Shown one piece after another: positions 11,861 to 25,200 of a DNA stretch of 64,000 bases (position 1 is its first letter; the number at the start of each line of letters is the position of its first letter). The translations under genes were made by a program, and so were the position numbers. Source of the DNA: Mesocentrotus franciscanus. Its lineage: Eukaryota; Echinodermata; Echinoidea; Camarodonta; Strongylocentrotidae. A model generated the notes under the pieces. The model had not been told where the DNA came from and ran no database searches. It worked only from the letters and a program-made list of their open reading frames with translations. The DNA is taken from assembly GCA_037976565.1 (NCBI GenBank), contig CP137682.1, positions 17,819,751 through 17,883,750 on the forward strand, written 5' to 3'.

Positions 11861-14525
11861 ACCTGCTAGAGTAAAAATAATAATACGCTTAATACGCTTG
11901 AAATGATCAGTTGTAGCACATTTACTAGCTTGAAATTGCAAAGTATTACATGCAGATTTCCATTTCTTCTTTTCTTTTGCCCACATCCCAATTAAAATTC
12001 AATAAATAGAAGTAATCAAAGATTGTCTATGACAGTGTCCCTGGTGGAACTGTAACTCGAACGCTGTTTCAAAGGAAACAATCTACGACAAGTTTGCATT
12101 TTATTTTATTTTAATTTAAAAATGTTATTCTATGTTCAAAAGGACCATATGATTTATGCAACGGGCATGATAGAACTTTAATGTAGACGGTGATGTGTTA
12201 CCAAAATTATAAGCTGGTACCTAATGACATTTTCCAATCATCAAATCGTGAGATCCTTAGAGGGGGGCAGGAGGCGCGGATCCAAGATTTCTTAGGGAGG
12301 GCCCAAATTTGAAATTGTGCGAGCCAAATATTGGTACGTAATGGTGACCACTAAAGCAGTGGCGTAATGAGCAAAATCGTTTGGGTGGGGCAGAAGAAAA
12401 AAATCCGCATCACCACCACTCTTACATGCAGGCCCCGCTGAACGTTTCTCAAAGTGGGTGGGGGAGAGGCTAAAGTATTTACGATCATGAAGAGCGTAGC
12501 GTAAATGGGCGTTGGGTCTAGGGGCAAAGCACCGGCGGGGTCAAGGGCGGAGCCCCAGGAAGCTCGGGGCGTATGGGCATTTAATTACGGTCAGATGGCA
12601 TTTTTATACTTTATTTGTGACACTGGCAGGAAAATAATTGGCGTTTGGTCCAGGGAGCGGAGCCCCCGGAAGTTTAGGGGTTGGGGCATTAAATTACCAT
12701 CAGGTGAGCATCCAGGGGCCGCCTTAGGGCCCTAGGTTAGGTCCAGGGGGCAGAGCCCCCGTAAGCTCAGGGGTTTTAGGCATTTAATTACGGTCAGATG
12801 AGCATATTTTGATACCTTATTTGTGACTCTGGCAGGTCACTAATTGGCGTGGGGTCCAGGGCGGAGCCCCGGAAACTCAGGGTTTTATACATTACGATCA
12901 GATTAGCATCAAAGGGCCTGCCTTAGGGCCCTAGGTGGATTCCAGGGCAGAGCCCCGTAAGCTCAGGGTAGGTATTAAATCACGGCCATATAAGGGGGAG
13001 GCAAGGACCTGTCGCCCCCACACCTTGTTGGCGGGGAAAATCACTCATGATCTCCCCTACCTTTCTTCTTCCTCTTTTTTCCTTTCCTTCTTTCTCTTAA
13101 GTTTGCAGGGAGGGGGAGAGGGGCAAGGGCCTTTCGGTCCCCGATCCATACATTGTTGTCCGAATTAATCGCAACTGATCTCCCTTGTTTTCATCCTTTT
13201 CTTTTCTTCTTCCTCTTTTTGTTCCCTTTAGCTCTCCTCTTTCCTTTCCTTTCCCTTTTTATTTTTGGGGGGGGGGGAGAGGCAAGGGCCTTTAGGTCCC
13301 ATCCCAGATCCACAACTTGTTGGCGGGAGAATCGCAACTGATACCCCCTTCTTTTCTTCGTCCTCTTTATTTCATTCCCTTTATCTCCCTTTTTCCTTTT
13401 TTCTTTCCATTTCCTTCCTTCTCTCTCTTATTTTTTGCTGGGGAGGGGAGGCAACCTGGGAGACAAGGTCATTTCGCCCCCGATCTCCTATTTCCCTTTT
13501 CTTTCCCACTTCCTCTTCTTCTTTCCCTTTCTCTCTCTCTTTCATTTCCTTCTTTCCTTCTCTCTCTCTCTCTCTCTCTCTCTTTGGCGGGGGGGGGGCC
13601 CCTGCCCTGGATCTGCGCCTGGGGAGGCAACTGCCAATGTCCACATTTCCTGAAACATCCCAGAGTACAGAAGAACTTATCAATTGCACTCAGCGCTCCA
13701 AATCCTTTGAACTTTCTGCACTACTAAATGTCTAATCACTTTTGTCCAGTTAATATACCGAGATACTGGCCAAAATCAGAGGAATATCTACAATAAAGCA
13801 CCTTTTGGCTCAAAATTTATATTTCACACACTACATCACTCATTGAAATTGATATCAGGATGAAGGTATTTTAATTATCCATCTTTTGACACCAAATACA
13901 TGGTGATTAGAGGTTTTAGTTAAAAGTTATCTTTAAAACTCGATGTAAACACGCCAAACAGGTCCTTAATACACTAATGCACGTATATGCATACAGTTAA
14001 TACACATGTGGGCAAAAATGTTGTTTTTGTGGAAATCAAATCAATGACTTTGGATTGCTATAACTTTTTATTGAAAAGATATATAAGCCTCTCCTCGCAC
14101 AGGATATTGTCATTGTACATAAGCAAATTCCTGGAAAGTTATGAAAAATGCACCTCTCCAATTTTGATATATGGAAAATAATCTTTTTGATAAAATTCAA
14201 TATTTCGAAAAAATCACCAAAAATCATGTTTTTAACTTAAATTTGCTATGTAAATTAATCTTAATTTCGTTGAAATAGGTATCAAAATGTAGATAATTTA
14301 ATTTTCTTTCATATGACACCAAACTCATGGTGGTTCGATGTTTCTTACAATATTATTTACAAAATACTAATTTGTCGTCAAAGGGCCGCTTTTTGGGGAG
14401 GGCCCCCTGGCCACACCCACCACTTAGAACATGCCAGACGGTCGATTTGTTATATGGAGCTATGCGATCTTTACATCTGTGGACATGAAAATTGGTTTCC
14501 CTTCCAGCTAGGTTGACCCCCCCTG

Positions 14526-15895
14526 GCTCCCGGACGCGACTTTGCGTTTTACACCCTGGCCTGGACATTTTCCCGGTAAATAGCAATGAAACTGCTTGAA
14601 TGAGTCTAGTCTACGCTCCTCGATCGGGCGCGCCAGTTCCAAATCGAATCGTACATGCACAGACGTACGTCGATGCAGCATTATATGAATGTAAAGCAGT
14701 AAATAAAGTGCAAATGAATTCATGTAAAACTGGTGTATAATTTCCTTTATATGTTATGTGTCTGTACATTACACTAGACAAAGTGATGAATGGAAAAAGA
14801 GAGAAAGAGAGGTCTTATAAACAAATATCATGAATTTAAAATGAGAAAGAGAGAAAGGAGAGAGAGACAGAGGTCTTAGAAACAAATATGAATTCAAGAA
14901 GTGAGAAAGAGAGGGGTCTTAGAAACAAATATCATGAATTGAGAGCTAGAGAGAGAGAGGTCTTAGAAACAAATATCAAGAAATAAGAAAGAGAGGGGGT
15001 CTTAGAAACAAATATGAAGAGAGAGAGAGAGGCCTTAGAAACAAATATGAAGAGGGGTTAATGAGAGAGAAAGAAAGAGGGGTCTGAGAAATACATACGA
15101 GAGAGAGAGTGGGTCGAGAGAGAGAGGTCTTAGAAAACAAATATGAATAGAGATGGGGAGAAATGGGTCTTAGAAAACAAATATGAAGAGAGATGAGGGG
15201 GAGGTCTTAGAAAACAAATATGAAGGGAGAGGGGTCAAGAGAATTAGAGAAATTAGGTCTTAGAAACAAATGACATGAATTTAAAAATGAAAGACGTGAT
15301 CCCACAATAATAGAAAATGGTACGAGTGCAATATTTAAATCACAGTTTATGTATTACATTACCATTACACATATTATGTCGAGTGTATAGTCTGTGTATG
15401 TGTCGATATGTGTACACGTGTGTTAGGGGGGGGGGTCCGAATCAGCAAATGGTTTGAAAGTAGGCTACACGTCAAAAATTGAAACCCTGAAGAAGGCGGA
15501 ATTAAACCACAAAAACCATAATATTATTTGGTTTCTCTCTTTCCTTACTTTGATTAATTCCTTCTCTAATTTCTCTCTTTCTTTCAAGTTAGTTTTTGTT
15601 TTCTCTCTGCTTATGACATTCTTTGTTTCCTCTCTGTTCTTTAATTATTTATTGTTTTTCTCTATTTCCTTCTGTTGTTATTCGTGGTTTTTCTCTCACT
15701 CGTACGTCTCGATACAAAAGTACATGTACCGCGTACCGCGACACTGGACATATAGGACGTACGTTGAGCATTGCAGAAGAGCTACGTGCGCGCGCAATAT
15801 CTTGTCATGGATAGACTTTTCCCAGTCGGTTCCTTGAAATTTATTAGGAAAAGGTCCAGGCCAGGGTGTAAAACGCAAAGTCGCCTCCCGGACTA
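14526..15895. mobile_element. 1.4-kb element with about 45-bp inverted ends, abutting the palindrome
   Basis: Left end at 14526-14576 includes CGACTTTGCGTTTTACACCC and TGGCCTGGAC. The inverse, GTCCAGGCCAGGGTGTAAAA followed by CGCAAAGTCG, lies at 15854-15885. The body contains the minisatellite at 14780-15285. A shortened match (GGTGTAGATAGTACGGGAGCC) sits at the far left end of the 4.4-kb palindrome, so the two elements are probably related or one disrupted the other. No coding capacity is seen. Confidence 0.7.
14780..15285 (+). repeat. Minisatellite, GAGAGGTCTTAGAAACAAATAT units
   Basis: About eleven degenerate units of 35-50 bases share GGTCTTAGAAACAAATAT, separated by variable (GA)n runs and an optional CATGAATTTAAAA segment. 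Spacing is too irregular, and spacers too simple, for a CRISPR array; this is an animal minisatellite. Confidence 0.88.
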
Positions 15896-16282
15896 AGACT
15901 GTAGACTGTACTATAGTCTGAAAAACAGACACTAGAGGGGTTAGAATGAATAGACTAAAAAATTCGCTGCTACCCACAAGTGCAGTTGTTGTATTGTCAC
16001 GTCATGCGAACTGGATGAAATTCGCGAACAATCGATGTGTGTACGTTTAATTCTTCGCTGCACTGCATATAAACAAGAATTATCGCGAAGGTTCTCACTG
16101 CACTGCACTTGTACTGTATACTAGTACTAGGTAGGTGCATATGCTGTACGTACAGTACACACATACGTACGTGACTACTGCGTCTAAATGTAACAGAAAC
16201 AGTGCGAATGCTGGCAATTGTTATAATTCAGAGAGCTGCAGATATTCAAGACTGACCAGTACAACGTTAGACCTCCAGAACA

Positions 16283-19200
16283 ATGTTTGGACCATCGCTC
16301 TTTGGGAGTTTTGATGATCCATTTTTCAAGTGAGCTATTATTACTTAGATTGAGTGATAGTGATACAGTGATAGAGTCTAGGCAGTAGGCATAATGTGGA
16401 GCCGTAGCCCGGGCCGAGCCATAGCCATGCCATGGCCATGGCATTGTCTGAGCTGAGCTGCGCACCTAAAATTTGACTAGGATAGTTGAATTTTTTTTTT
16501 GGACAAGGTTTTTCTTTTATATTCCTCTCATGCTATAGATCTAGCTAGATCTGATATTATTCTAAAGTAAAGAGTAAGTGCGCCAGAAGTTTCTTCAAAA
16601 TTCAAGCATAATTAAAAGTGTTATTTTCAGTTTCAACTTTCATTTTCACAAGAAACTTCGCCAGACGTTGTTGTGTACTTGTGTGTGTCCTGAGCGAGCT
16701 AATGACTAGACAGAAATAACCTTCTGGTATGGCCTATGGGTCATTCTTTAATAAAACTGACATTTGTTGACATTCCCCATACACAGACGGTAATTAGTAC
16801 GCCTCGCACAGTAGGGAGAGATTGAGCCGATTGTGGCCTGCTTTATAGTTATACCCCAAAACTTTCTCCCACGATTTTCTTTATTTAGAATCTAGATCTA
16901 ATTTTCTGATTTATAAATCAGATATACTGTAGAAGTAAACTTTGTACTTTTGTTCTCCTATGACTTGTACAGTTTTATAAGTTTTATTACCTATTTCTAA
17001 ATGCGAGATTTAATGGACTTACTGTACGTATATGAATTATCCAATTATCTCAGAACCATGAAACGGCATTCGAAATGGTAATCTATAACATGACCCGGCC
17101 GATATATTTCCGGGTCAACCGACCAAAACAAGCCCAATGGCCAATCAGAGCACGTGTTTGATATTGGGCTTTTGAATATTCACACATCACCAGCTCAAGC
17201 CGGGCTGACTCATACGTAGCTATTGGACGTTCGAAAAGAAAACATGAATATTCATCAACTCAAACCAAGATGGCTAACAACAAATCATGTTGACTACAAG
17301 ACTTTTTTCGGATTAATCATTAAGGATCTAAATGAGCAAGCTATCGTAAGTCGAAGTATATATTTCCGGGTTATTTCTTATTTCTAATAATATTCAGTGT
17401 AATATTGCAGCCAAAGTGAATATGTGAAGACGTAAAGAGTGAAAAATCTTGTTGCATATCGCATTCATCTCGGTCCGGCTAAACCGAACCATTCGTTCCG
17501 CACACTACTGCGTAGCCGTACTTCAGTCTATGTATAGAGGCGGTCAGAGGAGCCAGATGCAATCTCAGCGGAACAACCGCCATTATCAGAGACTGAAGCT
17601 TTCGGTCTAGCTGATGACATGACAGGTACTACAGCCTACAGCCCAGGTATAGATCTAGATCTTCCAGGTTTAGGTTGTGTATCTGGACACTTGAATTAAA
17701 GCAACTTGAGGAAGTTTACAAGCAATATTTCATAACATAAATCTTCTAAGATTTATTTTGGGCAGTATCATCACTATCATGAAATATCTTGATCAATGCA
17801 ATACTTTAGCCTTCTTAATCTTTATGGCCTTCCGGACTCGCACATAGCAAAACTCCAGAGAATCCAAAACTCTGCTGCCAGGCTTGTAACACACACACGT
17901 TCTTGTGAACACATAACTCCAGTACTACGTAAATTGCATTGGTTGCCGGTGACGTACCGCATTATGTACAAAATCTTGGTTTTAACTTATAAATGCATTC
18001 ATGAATTGGCACCAATTTATCTGCAAGAACTAATCCATGAATATAAACCCTCACGTAATCTTTGGTCATCTTCTCAATTAAACCTAATGTCTACTTCTGT
18101 ATCAACTCTTTCTTATGGCCATTGCTCTTTTTCCAAAGCTTCTGCTGAACTTTGGAACAAACTACCTTTAAATAAACTGTCAAACTGTTAACCAATTCAA
18201 AACTTCTCTTAAGACACATTTATTCAAAATTGATTTTAATGATTAACTTACTCTGTTCACATTGATGTGTATTTTATATGTATTGTAATTTGTAGGTTTA
18301 TTTGCACTTTTTTGTTTTGTTTAAAGTACAAGACCACTCCACTGAAAAGTTGAGCTGATTAGATAGACAAAAATCTAAAAAGCCCAAATATAACTTGGTT
18401 TTGGAAAATGGTGCTCAGATTTATTTTTAATCATTTTTTTTAATGAGCAAAAAACAAGTTAATGAGCGAGTTGGTTGTGACGTAGGGTCCTCACAACACA
18501 GATTCGTAATGTAACCAAATTTAATGCATACGTCTTTGTGAAGTGCCTCGATACAAACTATTTCATTCACCTGATAGGAATAATGAAACACTATTATTCT
18601 TATCAGGTGAATGAAATAGTTTGTATAGAGGCACTTCACAAAGACGTATGCATTAAATTTGGTTACTTTACGAAAATAGCCTATTGTCAGAATGTATACC
18701 GCTGGCACTTTCGTTGTGAGGAGCATACGTCACATCTGTACAGCAATATAAATGTTTTGCTCGAAATACCCGAAACAAAAATCGCTCTTAAATATCACCT
18801 GATTGAAGTACGTCTGTGATATTTGGCAGTTTTAACCTTTGATTTATTTACAACATGTTGTAATTTTTGAAAATCGGAGTGGACTTGTGGGCTTTAATAT
18901 GTAATTGTTTATCAGTCTATTCTGTTTGTTATAGCGCTTAGAGACTTCGGTGGTAAGCGCTTTATAAGAAACGTTATTATTATTTATTATTATTGGTTCT
19001 GCCTACAATGCAAATGCACATTGTGTAAACGAAAAAACTGTTTCCGTATTGCCAATTTGATACTTTGCGATAATTAGTGATAAGTGTAAAAAGGTACGTG
19101 CGCAGGGAGTTTGCTAAACTCAACGAACTCTGTGCGTGGGCCTAAGTATACTAAACTAATCCTTTCTTGGGGGTTCTTTTAATCAACTGTAGTTTATAAA

Positions 19201-22200
19201 TAATTTCTCATTTTTTAAATTATATTTCATGTTAAGCAGTTTTTTTGTGTACTTTCATACCTCAAAAAGGGGTGGAAAGAGTCAGTAAAACCAACTCTTG
19301 AAACTCACTTAACATTCTTACTGATCATCATTTTTACATCAATATCCAGCCTTCAGGACCAAGAAGAGAACTGATTCAGATTAAGACAATGTCACCAAGT
19401 CCTCCTGCTATTATTGGCCTTTTAATCTCCAGGGTTATCCTTCCTGTTCATATCCATATAGAACTACAGTTTGGGGTTTGTAAGAAAGTTATAATATTCA
19501 CAATCTAACCAAATAAATGTGGTACATATATTATTATTCTTGATATTCACAGTGACATGCAAGAAGCACATCGTCGACACATGGTCCCGATGGGGATGGG
19601 GAGTATGTTCCCCCAGCAATTCATGCCATCTATAGAAGCCAGAGGTGTAAGAAGACCCCCTCAGCCATTCAGGCCGAATCCAGGCAACAATCCTATGGTA
19701 AGATCACTAAGATGACATCCCTCTTTAATCTTGTCTGCTTATCTCAGTAGCCAACCAAGCTAAGTTACCCAAATGATGGGAAGACCTGAGACCCGTTTCA
19801 CAAAGCTTTTTTTCAATGACAAATGACATAAATCAGTGACAAATCTGCTGATAACCAATCAGAAGCAAGGATTTCAGTAGCTTATAACAAAAACTGTCAT
19901 TTGTCACTGATGACAAGTTTTGTGAAACGCCCCCCTGGGCACTCCAACCTTGTAATACCGGGTAAGTTTATTTGTATGAAAGGAGAAAGAGAATGGCGAA
20001 AGTTTCAAATACATCGGAAGACAAATAATAAAGTTATGATTGTTTGAAATATAAAGATCACTAAATTGATGCGAATCTGAAAACAGCAATTTTTTTCAGT
20101 AGCTTGTGACATAGTCAGGACAACTTTCCTGTTTGTTGTGTAGAAAAATATCAGTAATTGTGTCTTTTCCCATGGGGCACTACTCAAAATATATTATGGA
20201 TAGCATACAGTATATACTTACCGGTATAGGTCCTCTAAAAAGAAAAGACACTCTTGCTTCATACATTTGGAAAGTTACTTCAAAATACTTCTTGATGTAA
20301 ATCTGACTTCTAAATTACTCTGATGGTCATTTCTATTTACTTTTGTGACTTATGTCAAATTAAAATTTCAATTTGCCATTTTTTGTTTTGTATATATATA
20401 TGGTGATGTTGATAAACTTGATATTGTTGGCATGTGATGTTCAGAGCTTAGAAAAGTAGAATATAAATACAATTTAAAGAAGCTATCGAAAAATTAGTCT
20501 GGACTATGAATTAGATTTGATTGTGTTTTGTACTCTGATACTACCATGTACTTTTTTGTTTCTATACTGGTTTGTATAAGACCATTATTCTTATTTTATA
20601 TACATGTACATGTATGTTCTGTTTTTTCCCAAGGCAATGGCTCCTTTTGGTATGATGGGTGGTATGGGCTCCATGTTTGCAAATATGAACTCCATGATGG
20701 GAAACATGCACAGTCATATGGTGAGTTCTGAGTGTTATGATGTACAGTGTATATTAAAGGTAAAGACCAGTTTTGGAAACGCCCCTCTCTCAAAAAAATG
20801 AAATGGAAGCTCTCATTACCAATCATGTGAAAGAATATGTTTTGACTAATACGTGATGATACAAATCTTGCCGGGAAAGTCGGAAACCGCCTACTAATTG
20901 ATATATTTGGTAAATTATTATATCTATTGGGACCAAATAGATATCGCGCACGTGTTCGCGTAGTCCATATACATCTTTCTGTGTACAGTGCTTGTAACTT
21001 TACCAAGACTGGGCCAAATTTCTTATCATTTTGATGATTCCAGAACCTTGCAGTACACACCAATACTTATATGCTAGATGATCAACCTTTTCTGATCGAT
21101 TCCACAACGTTTCTTTCACAATGCAATCGCATGACCAGAACTGGCCTTTATCAATTCAAATCATTATAGGCTGAAAGATGACCAAGATTCAAGCAGTTTA
21201 AAGGGACTCGGTAACATTGTTGAAGGTTGATAAAAAAACTGCATAATTTTTGTATGAAATGTTACTTATTATATTCCTTCTACTGCACTAACCCTCTAAC
21301 ATGCAAAAAATCCTGAAAAAATTCTCAAACCACAAAGATATGGTTTTATTTGAAGGCGTCACTGTGCAACACCCTGTAACAGTAAATTCTCCCAACCATT
21401 TTTGGATTTTCCCAACCATTTTTCCATGAAAATAAGACATAAGACAGGCTTTAACAAATTACAAATCTGTCAACACTTGAATGTCTGGAATGGTATATAG
21501 AGCCAATTCATTGCTTTTTGACAATTTACATTCACCTAAAATGTAATTAAATTGTAATAATACAGTTGGGAGAATTAAGGAATCGATCAGATCAGTTTTT
21601 CCCAATTTTTATCATTAATAATGGCCTGTTTTCAATCAAACTTTCAGAATATCTTTAATTGTACATCTAGCATTGAAGTCACTACCTTAGCACCATTTTC
21701 TCTCATCTGGACAATGTTACCAAATCCCTTTAATACTATGCATGCACATACAGTCAACAACTAATGTATTCATACCCTTACCAAGTTTTCTCATCTTTTA
21801 AGTATGTGAAAAATTGATTCGTCCTGATTTATGTTTCTTGAGAATGTGAAATATATTAAAGCTTACCTCTAAAAGTATTCAACAAAGTCCTTAATTTAAC
21901 CAGTCCACTTTTCATTCTTTAGTTACGAAAACACAAAAAACATCAAATTTACAGGGGGTATGCATAATTTAGTTGTTAAATGTAATAACTTTAATTTACA
22001 GGTATAATCATATTATGGAGGGTGATTTAAACTTATATGATTCTCCTTTCACATTTGTTGAATTTATAAGGTCTTACTCAAGAGACGTAATGAGATACCA
22101 CTGATTTCTCCAAGCATGTGTTTTAACAATTGTTTTACATTTCTTTTGACAGTACTCGCATAGAAATCAATTCCGAAGTGATGATTTATAATTGATTGAG

Positions 22201-25200
22201 CTTGTTTGTTTGTATTATTTCTTGACAGGAGAGAGTTGCAAATGATCCTAACTCTCACTGCTACTCATCATCATCGGTAATGAGTTACTCTAACACTGGA
22301 AATGGTACACCTCAATTCTACCAGGCTTCTTCTTCTACCAGACAAGCTCCTGGAGGGGTAAGTCAATGATTCACTCAAGACACATACAGCGTATGGAAAT
22401 TAATCCGGGTATTTCTCATGAGTGGTTACTATGCAATGTTCTTTGCCGCCAGCTATGACCTGATTAAAATGATTCAAAACTTGTTTTAAAGCTGCACAGG
22501 GTTCTGCTTCCACGTGTATTGCCTCATAATTTACTGACACCAACGTTCGTTAAAGCCCCTCTGCTCTAGTCAGGTCAGGAGGGATTAGAGGGATTAGCGT
22601 GGTCACTGACAGGTGTTTATCCCATCAACTCAGCTCTCAATTAAAGATAAAGGCCAGTTTTGGTCATGCGATTGCATTGTGAAAGAAACGTTGTGGAATC
22701 GATCAGAAAAGGTTGATCATCTTGCATATAAGTATTGGTGTGTACTGCAAGGTTCTGGAATCATCAAAATGATAAGAAATTTGGCCCAGTCTTGGTAAAG
22801 TTACAAGCACTGTACACAGAAAGATGTATATGGGACTACGCGACCACGTGCGCGATATCTATTTGGTCCCAATAGATATAATAATTTACCAAATATATCA
22901 ATTAGTAGGCGGTTTCCCGACTTTCCCAGCAAGATTTGTATCATCACGTATTAGTCAAAATGTATTCTTTCACATGATTGGTAATGAGAGCTTCCATTTC
23001 AATTTTTTTTAAAGGGGCATTTCCAAAACTGGTCTTTACCTTTAACATAAGAAAAAGAGGATCATGGGGGACCAACAGGCACCGCTTAGGAATTGTTTTC
23101 TATATAGAGGGAGCAAGTAGGGAGCAAGTAGCTACAAGTAGTAGAGTGGGGCTTTAAATTATCAATTACTGTTTTTTGTTATTTTTTTATTTAATTAAAA
23201 AGGCAATGCGATTCTCTTTGGAATTGCCCCGATACATCGTAGATTGCTTGACAGTTCAATCCTGACTACATTTTCGTCACATGATGGAGAGGGAAATGCC
23301 TGTTTCGGAAAAGGTTATGGTAATAACATCATGGTTTATTCTCTACTCCTGCACAGATTCGTGAAACCAGGAAAACAGTGAGAGATTCAGCGAAAGGCAT
23401 TGAGAAGATGGCTATTGGTCATCATATCAGTAAGTAATGCATTTCTTGCAGTGAGTTTTGACCTAGCTATAACTCATTTGTTGGGATAGTATACAAAAAA
23501 AAAATGATTTAGAAACTAAAGTCAAACCTGCTTTAGTGACCACCTGTCTACAAAGACCACCTGTCTACTAAGACCACATTTTTTGTTTCCCTTGAAAATG
23601 GTTTCTCATTGAAACATGTACTAAAGGAACCTGTCTACAAAGACCACTTTTTGTGTTCCCTTGGGTGGTCGCTATAGACAGGTTTGACTGCATCAAGTAC
23701 GCCACATAAGGTTATTCCAGGTAACAGCTCTGCAACACCACAATTTATTGCCTTTTGATCCAATTTAAACTTGGTCAGTTACCCAGCTCGTGTAAGCTTC
23801 AATCAATCTACATCTGGGCTTCGTCTTATAAAGAGATGATATTAACCCCAACTTATTTGCGATTAATATCAATCACAACTATGTTTGTATTAAAAAGAGA
23901 TTGATTTGGATCAATCGTAACTCTTTATAAGACAGGGCCCTGGTCTATTCTCCATACGAATTCCTAATTTGCATGGTGTGTACGACGGAGGCCTTGTAGT
24001 ACTGAAAGATCTGGGGTGGGGACATGTTCGCGGAAGTATAAACAAGTTGATGTTTTTAATCCAGATTTTAAAAAATCAACTAAAATACTGTTATATGTGT
24101 GCTACTTCCCCTCCCATAACCAGCAGACTGATAGAGTAATTTAATTGAGAACACTTCTGTGGTGGTACTGATGAATATGATATTAGCAGGGGTCCACACT
24201 TTTTTGGGGGAGGGGAGGGGGGTCGGACTGCAATTTTTGGGGCCTTGAGGCATTGATCCCTATGTAAAAATTCTAAAATTTTTGGGGTCCGGACCTAGAT
24301 TTTCAGTGCGTAACCCTATATTACGATTTTGTCTGACAGCCTGTGTTGGTAGTGTGAGCAAGTTGACAGCTTGTTGGATTTTGTATTTACATACTCGTAC
24401 TCATTACCAGCTCATATACGTTTCCTTAGAAACTTCTGATTCTTTTAAGTCTAACCTGAAGACTGCCCTGTTTTCGAAGGCATACATTACGTGCAAGTAA
24501 TTATAAAAACATTTTGTACTATTCTGTAGTCTTTTTTTGTACTTTTTCCAACTTTCCTAATTTCATAATGCGTCTCAGGATAGTTTGACTAGATAGATGG
24601 TGCAATATAAGTGCATATTATTATTATTATTACTATTATTATTTTACTAACTTTGATATATATATATATGAATCTTGTTCCTTGTGTTACAGATGAGAGA
24701 GGACATGTGATCGAGAAATCCAAGAATACAAGAACAGGGGACCAGGAGGAGAAACAAGACTTTCTTAATATTGATGAAAGTAAGTCAAAACTTAGTTCAG
24801 TTAGGGAAGGCCAAATATGTCTCTCATCCTTGTCAAACTTTTTGCATCCAATGAGGGAGATGATTTAAGGGCAATCCAACCATGTAATAAGTTAAATGGT
24901 GTGTCCCTTTTGCAGGCTGAAAATATAAACTTGTGTGAATCCTATGGTAAACAAGAGATAATACCAACTAACAACTCCCCTGAAAAGATTAGAACTGGCA
25001 ATTGCCTTTATGTGGAAATATATCGACCATTAGGAATTTTTCGCAGCATGTTTCGAAAAATTATGCGTAGAAAATAGTTTTATTTTCAGACCCTTGTACT
25101 GTATGGTCGTACATTTTATGCTGCGCAAAGATTCAATCAGCTTAATTTTGGCCATTACAAGAAGTGGGTTATTGATGTGTACTAATGCTCATGTACCCTT

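Larger units (their letters stand above)
10165..14532. mobile_element. 4.4-kb palindromic foldback-like element
   Basis: The left arm (10165-11872) and right arm (about 12830-14532) are close reverse complements of about 1.7 kb. Outer ends read CGGGAGCCAGGGGGGGTCAA and the inverse TTGACCCCCCCTGGCTCCCG. From outside in, each arm has about 900 bases of unique AT-rich sequence, a CAGGCGCGGATCC block, a long purine (left) or pyrimidine (right) tract, and about 100-bp tandem units with the phrase CACCTAGGGCCCTAAGG. The 0.96-kb spacer carries two more units in right-arm orientation. No transposase frame is visible; the open frames in the arms are low-complexity shadows. I infer a non-autonomous foldback transposon. 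A recent inverted duplication is the alternative. Confidence 0.85.

Noticed and set aside
14780..15285. Possible CRISPR-like array
   Set aside because: Units are degenerate, the spacers are (GA)n, and the genome is animal.
18427..18819. Two similar frames on opposite strands sharing a peptide
   Set aside because: They share sequence because the DNA is a palindrome; no start or splice support.
20596..21063. 155-codon minus-strand frame opposite MLF exon 3
   Set aside because: Mostly inside the MITE at 20754-21154 and antisense to the MLF exon; no protein-like pattern.
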